From Gracilaria vermiculophylla (Eukaryota; Rhodophyta; Florideophyceae; Gracilariales; Gracilariaceae), in contig JAHNZQ020003146.1 of NCBI GenBank assembly GCA_019155205.2, positions 1,371,537 through 1,435,536 on the forward strand: 64,000 bases of DNA, given 5' to 3'. Numbering within the stretch: the first letter of the stretch is position 1; every line of letters begins with the position of its first letter. The position numbers and the translations under genes were made by a program. Shown here one piece after another: positions 63,581-64,000 of the stretch. The notes beneath the pieces were generated by a model, which had not been told where the DNA came from, did not search any database, and saw only the letters and a list, made by a program, of their open reading frames with translations.

Positions 63581-63895
63581 TTATACGGTCATGACCTCTC
63601 TCGCATCAGAGAGGCGAAACTCGAAATTATCTGGGAAAACGACGATGTCATCCAGATATACGAGACATTTCCGCCTCTTAAAGCGATTCGACAGGATGTC
63701 GATGGCACGCTGGAAGTTGGCGTGGGCATTGGATACCCTAAAGAGCATACGCTTGAAGCGGAAGCAGCCAGAACGGTAAACCTTTGCTTTCTTGTCACGG
63801 TCTTCTTCCCGAATGGGGACTTGCCAGTAACTCAAATGCACATCTAGCGAGGTAATCACAGTAGTACATCCAAGGGAGTCAATACAATTGTCCAC
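63581..63895 (-). pseudogene. Gypsy-3 reverse transcriptase, palm
   Basis: CIDSLGCTTVITSLDVHLSY and WQVPI, then MLFRVSNAHANFQRAID and CLVYLDDIVVF, with the catalytic YLDD present. It resembles the gypsy-R polymerase (IDSLG...LD...YWQ), so the two belong to related lineages. The fingers domain lies toward the window edge. Confidence 0.88.
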
Positions 63896-64000
63896 ACAAG
63901 AAATGGGGTACGCATCGCTTACCGTGAATGAATTGAAGCGGCGATAGTAAAAGCAGAACTGCCAGGTTCAATCGAACTTTAGAGCCAGTGCCAATGGAGA

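Larger units (their letters stand above)
59710..63895 (-). mobile_element. Third gypsy element (gypsy-3), interrupted by a younger LTR element
   Basis: On the minus strand it has reverse transcriptase (63895-63581), RNase H (63135-62640), the inserted element 60849-62594, then integrase (60714-59710). It probably continues past the right edge of the window. Frame breaks are common. Confidence 0.8.

Overview
The window looks like nuclear DNA of a eukaryote with intron-poor genes set among large retrotransposon blocks. The best fit I can infer is a florideophyte red alga of the Chondrus type. The reasons are long intronless conserved eukaryotic genes (a TFIIIC subunit, a RecQ helicase), a pyruvate kinase with a plastid-style presequence carrying Phe near the N-terminus, and gene islands next to regions made almost wholly of degraded Ty1/copia and Ty3/gypsy elements. 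The species is an inference, not something read from the sequence.

Region 1 (1-17750) is the gene island. It holds a possible 3' gene end at the left edge, an alpha-kinase-like protein with Cys-rich repeats, a Uma2/DUF820-like protein with an internal duplication, a RecQ helicase divergent from an acidic/basic protein with a possible jelly-roll, a TFIIIC TPR subunit, a pyruvate kinase divergent from an uncharacterised Ala-rich ORF, and a small secreted Cys protein. All large reading frames here are uninterrupted.

Region 2 (17750-35000) is a nested transposon cluster. It has a decayed Tc1/mariner transposase and a structurally complete copia element (19427-24762). That element has both LTRs, an exact 5-bp target duplication, a polypurine tract and a primer-binding site that matches the anticodon arm of initiator tRNA-Met. 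A related copia fragment follows on the opposite strand, then a 550-bp LTR, a second copia fragment, and a chromodomain gypsy element (29289-34950) with 242-bp LTRs. A further LTR family, with its own 5-bp duplications, is inserted once in the copia element and once in the chromovirus; an assembly gap lies inside each copy.

Region 3 (35000-41340) contains one isolated intact gene, a predicted type I membrane glycoprotein with a duplicated Cys module, then AT-rich DNA with little coding content.

Region 4 (41340-64000) is older gypsy and copia debris. It has a 9.6-kb gypsy element between two 550-bp LTRs, a second chromodomain-type gypsy on the minus strand, a copia fragment whose LTR is split by a solo copy of the 550-bp LTR, and a third gypsy on the minus strand. 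The third gypsy is itself interrupted by an apparently young element whose LTR ends are identical over 127 bp. No rRNA, CRISPR or convincing tRNA gene was seen. All three runs of exactly 100 N (21713-21812, 34055-34154, 62368-62467) fall inside repeats and look like scaffold gaps of unknown true size.
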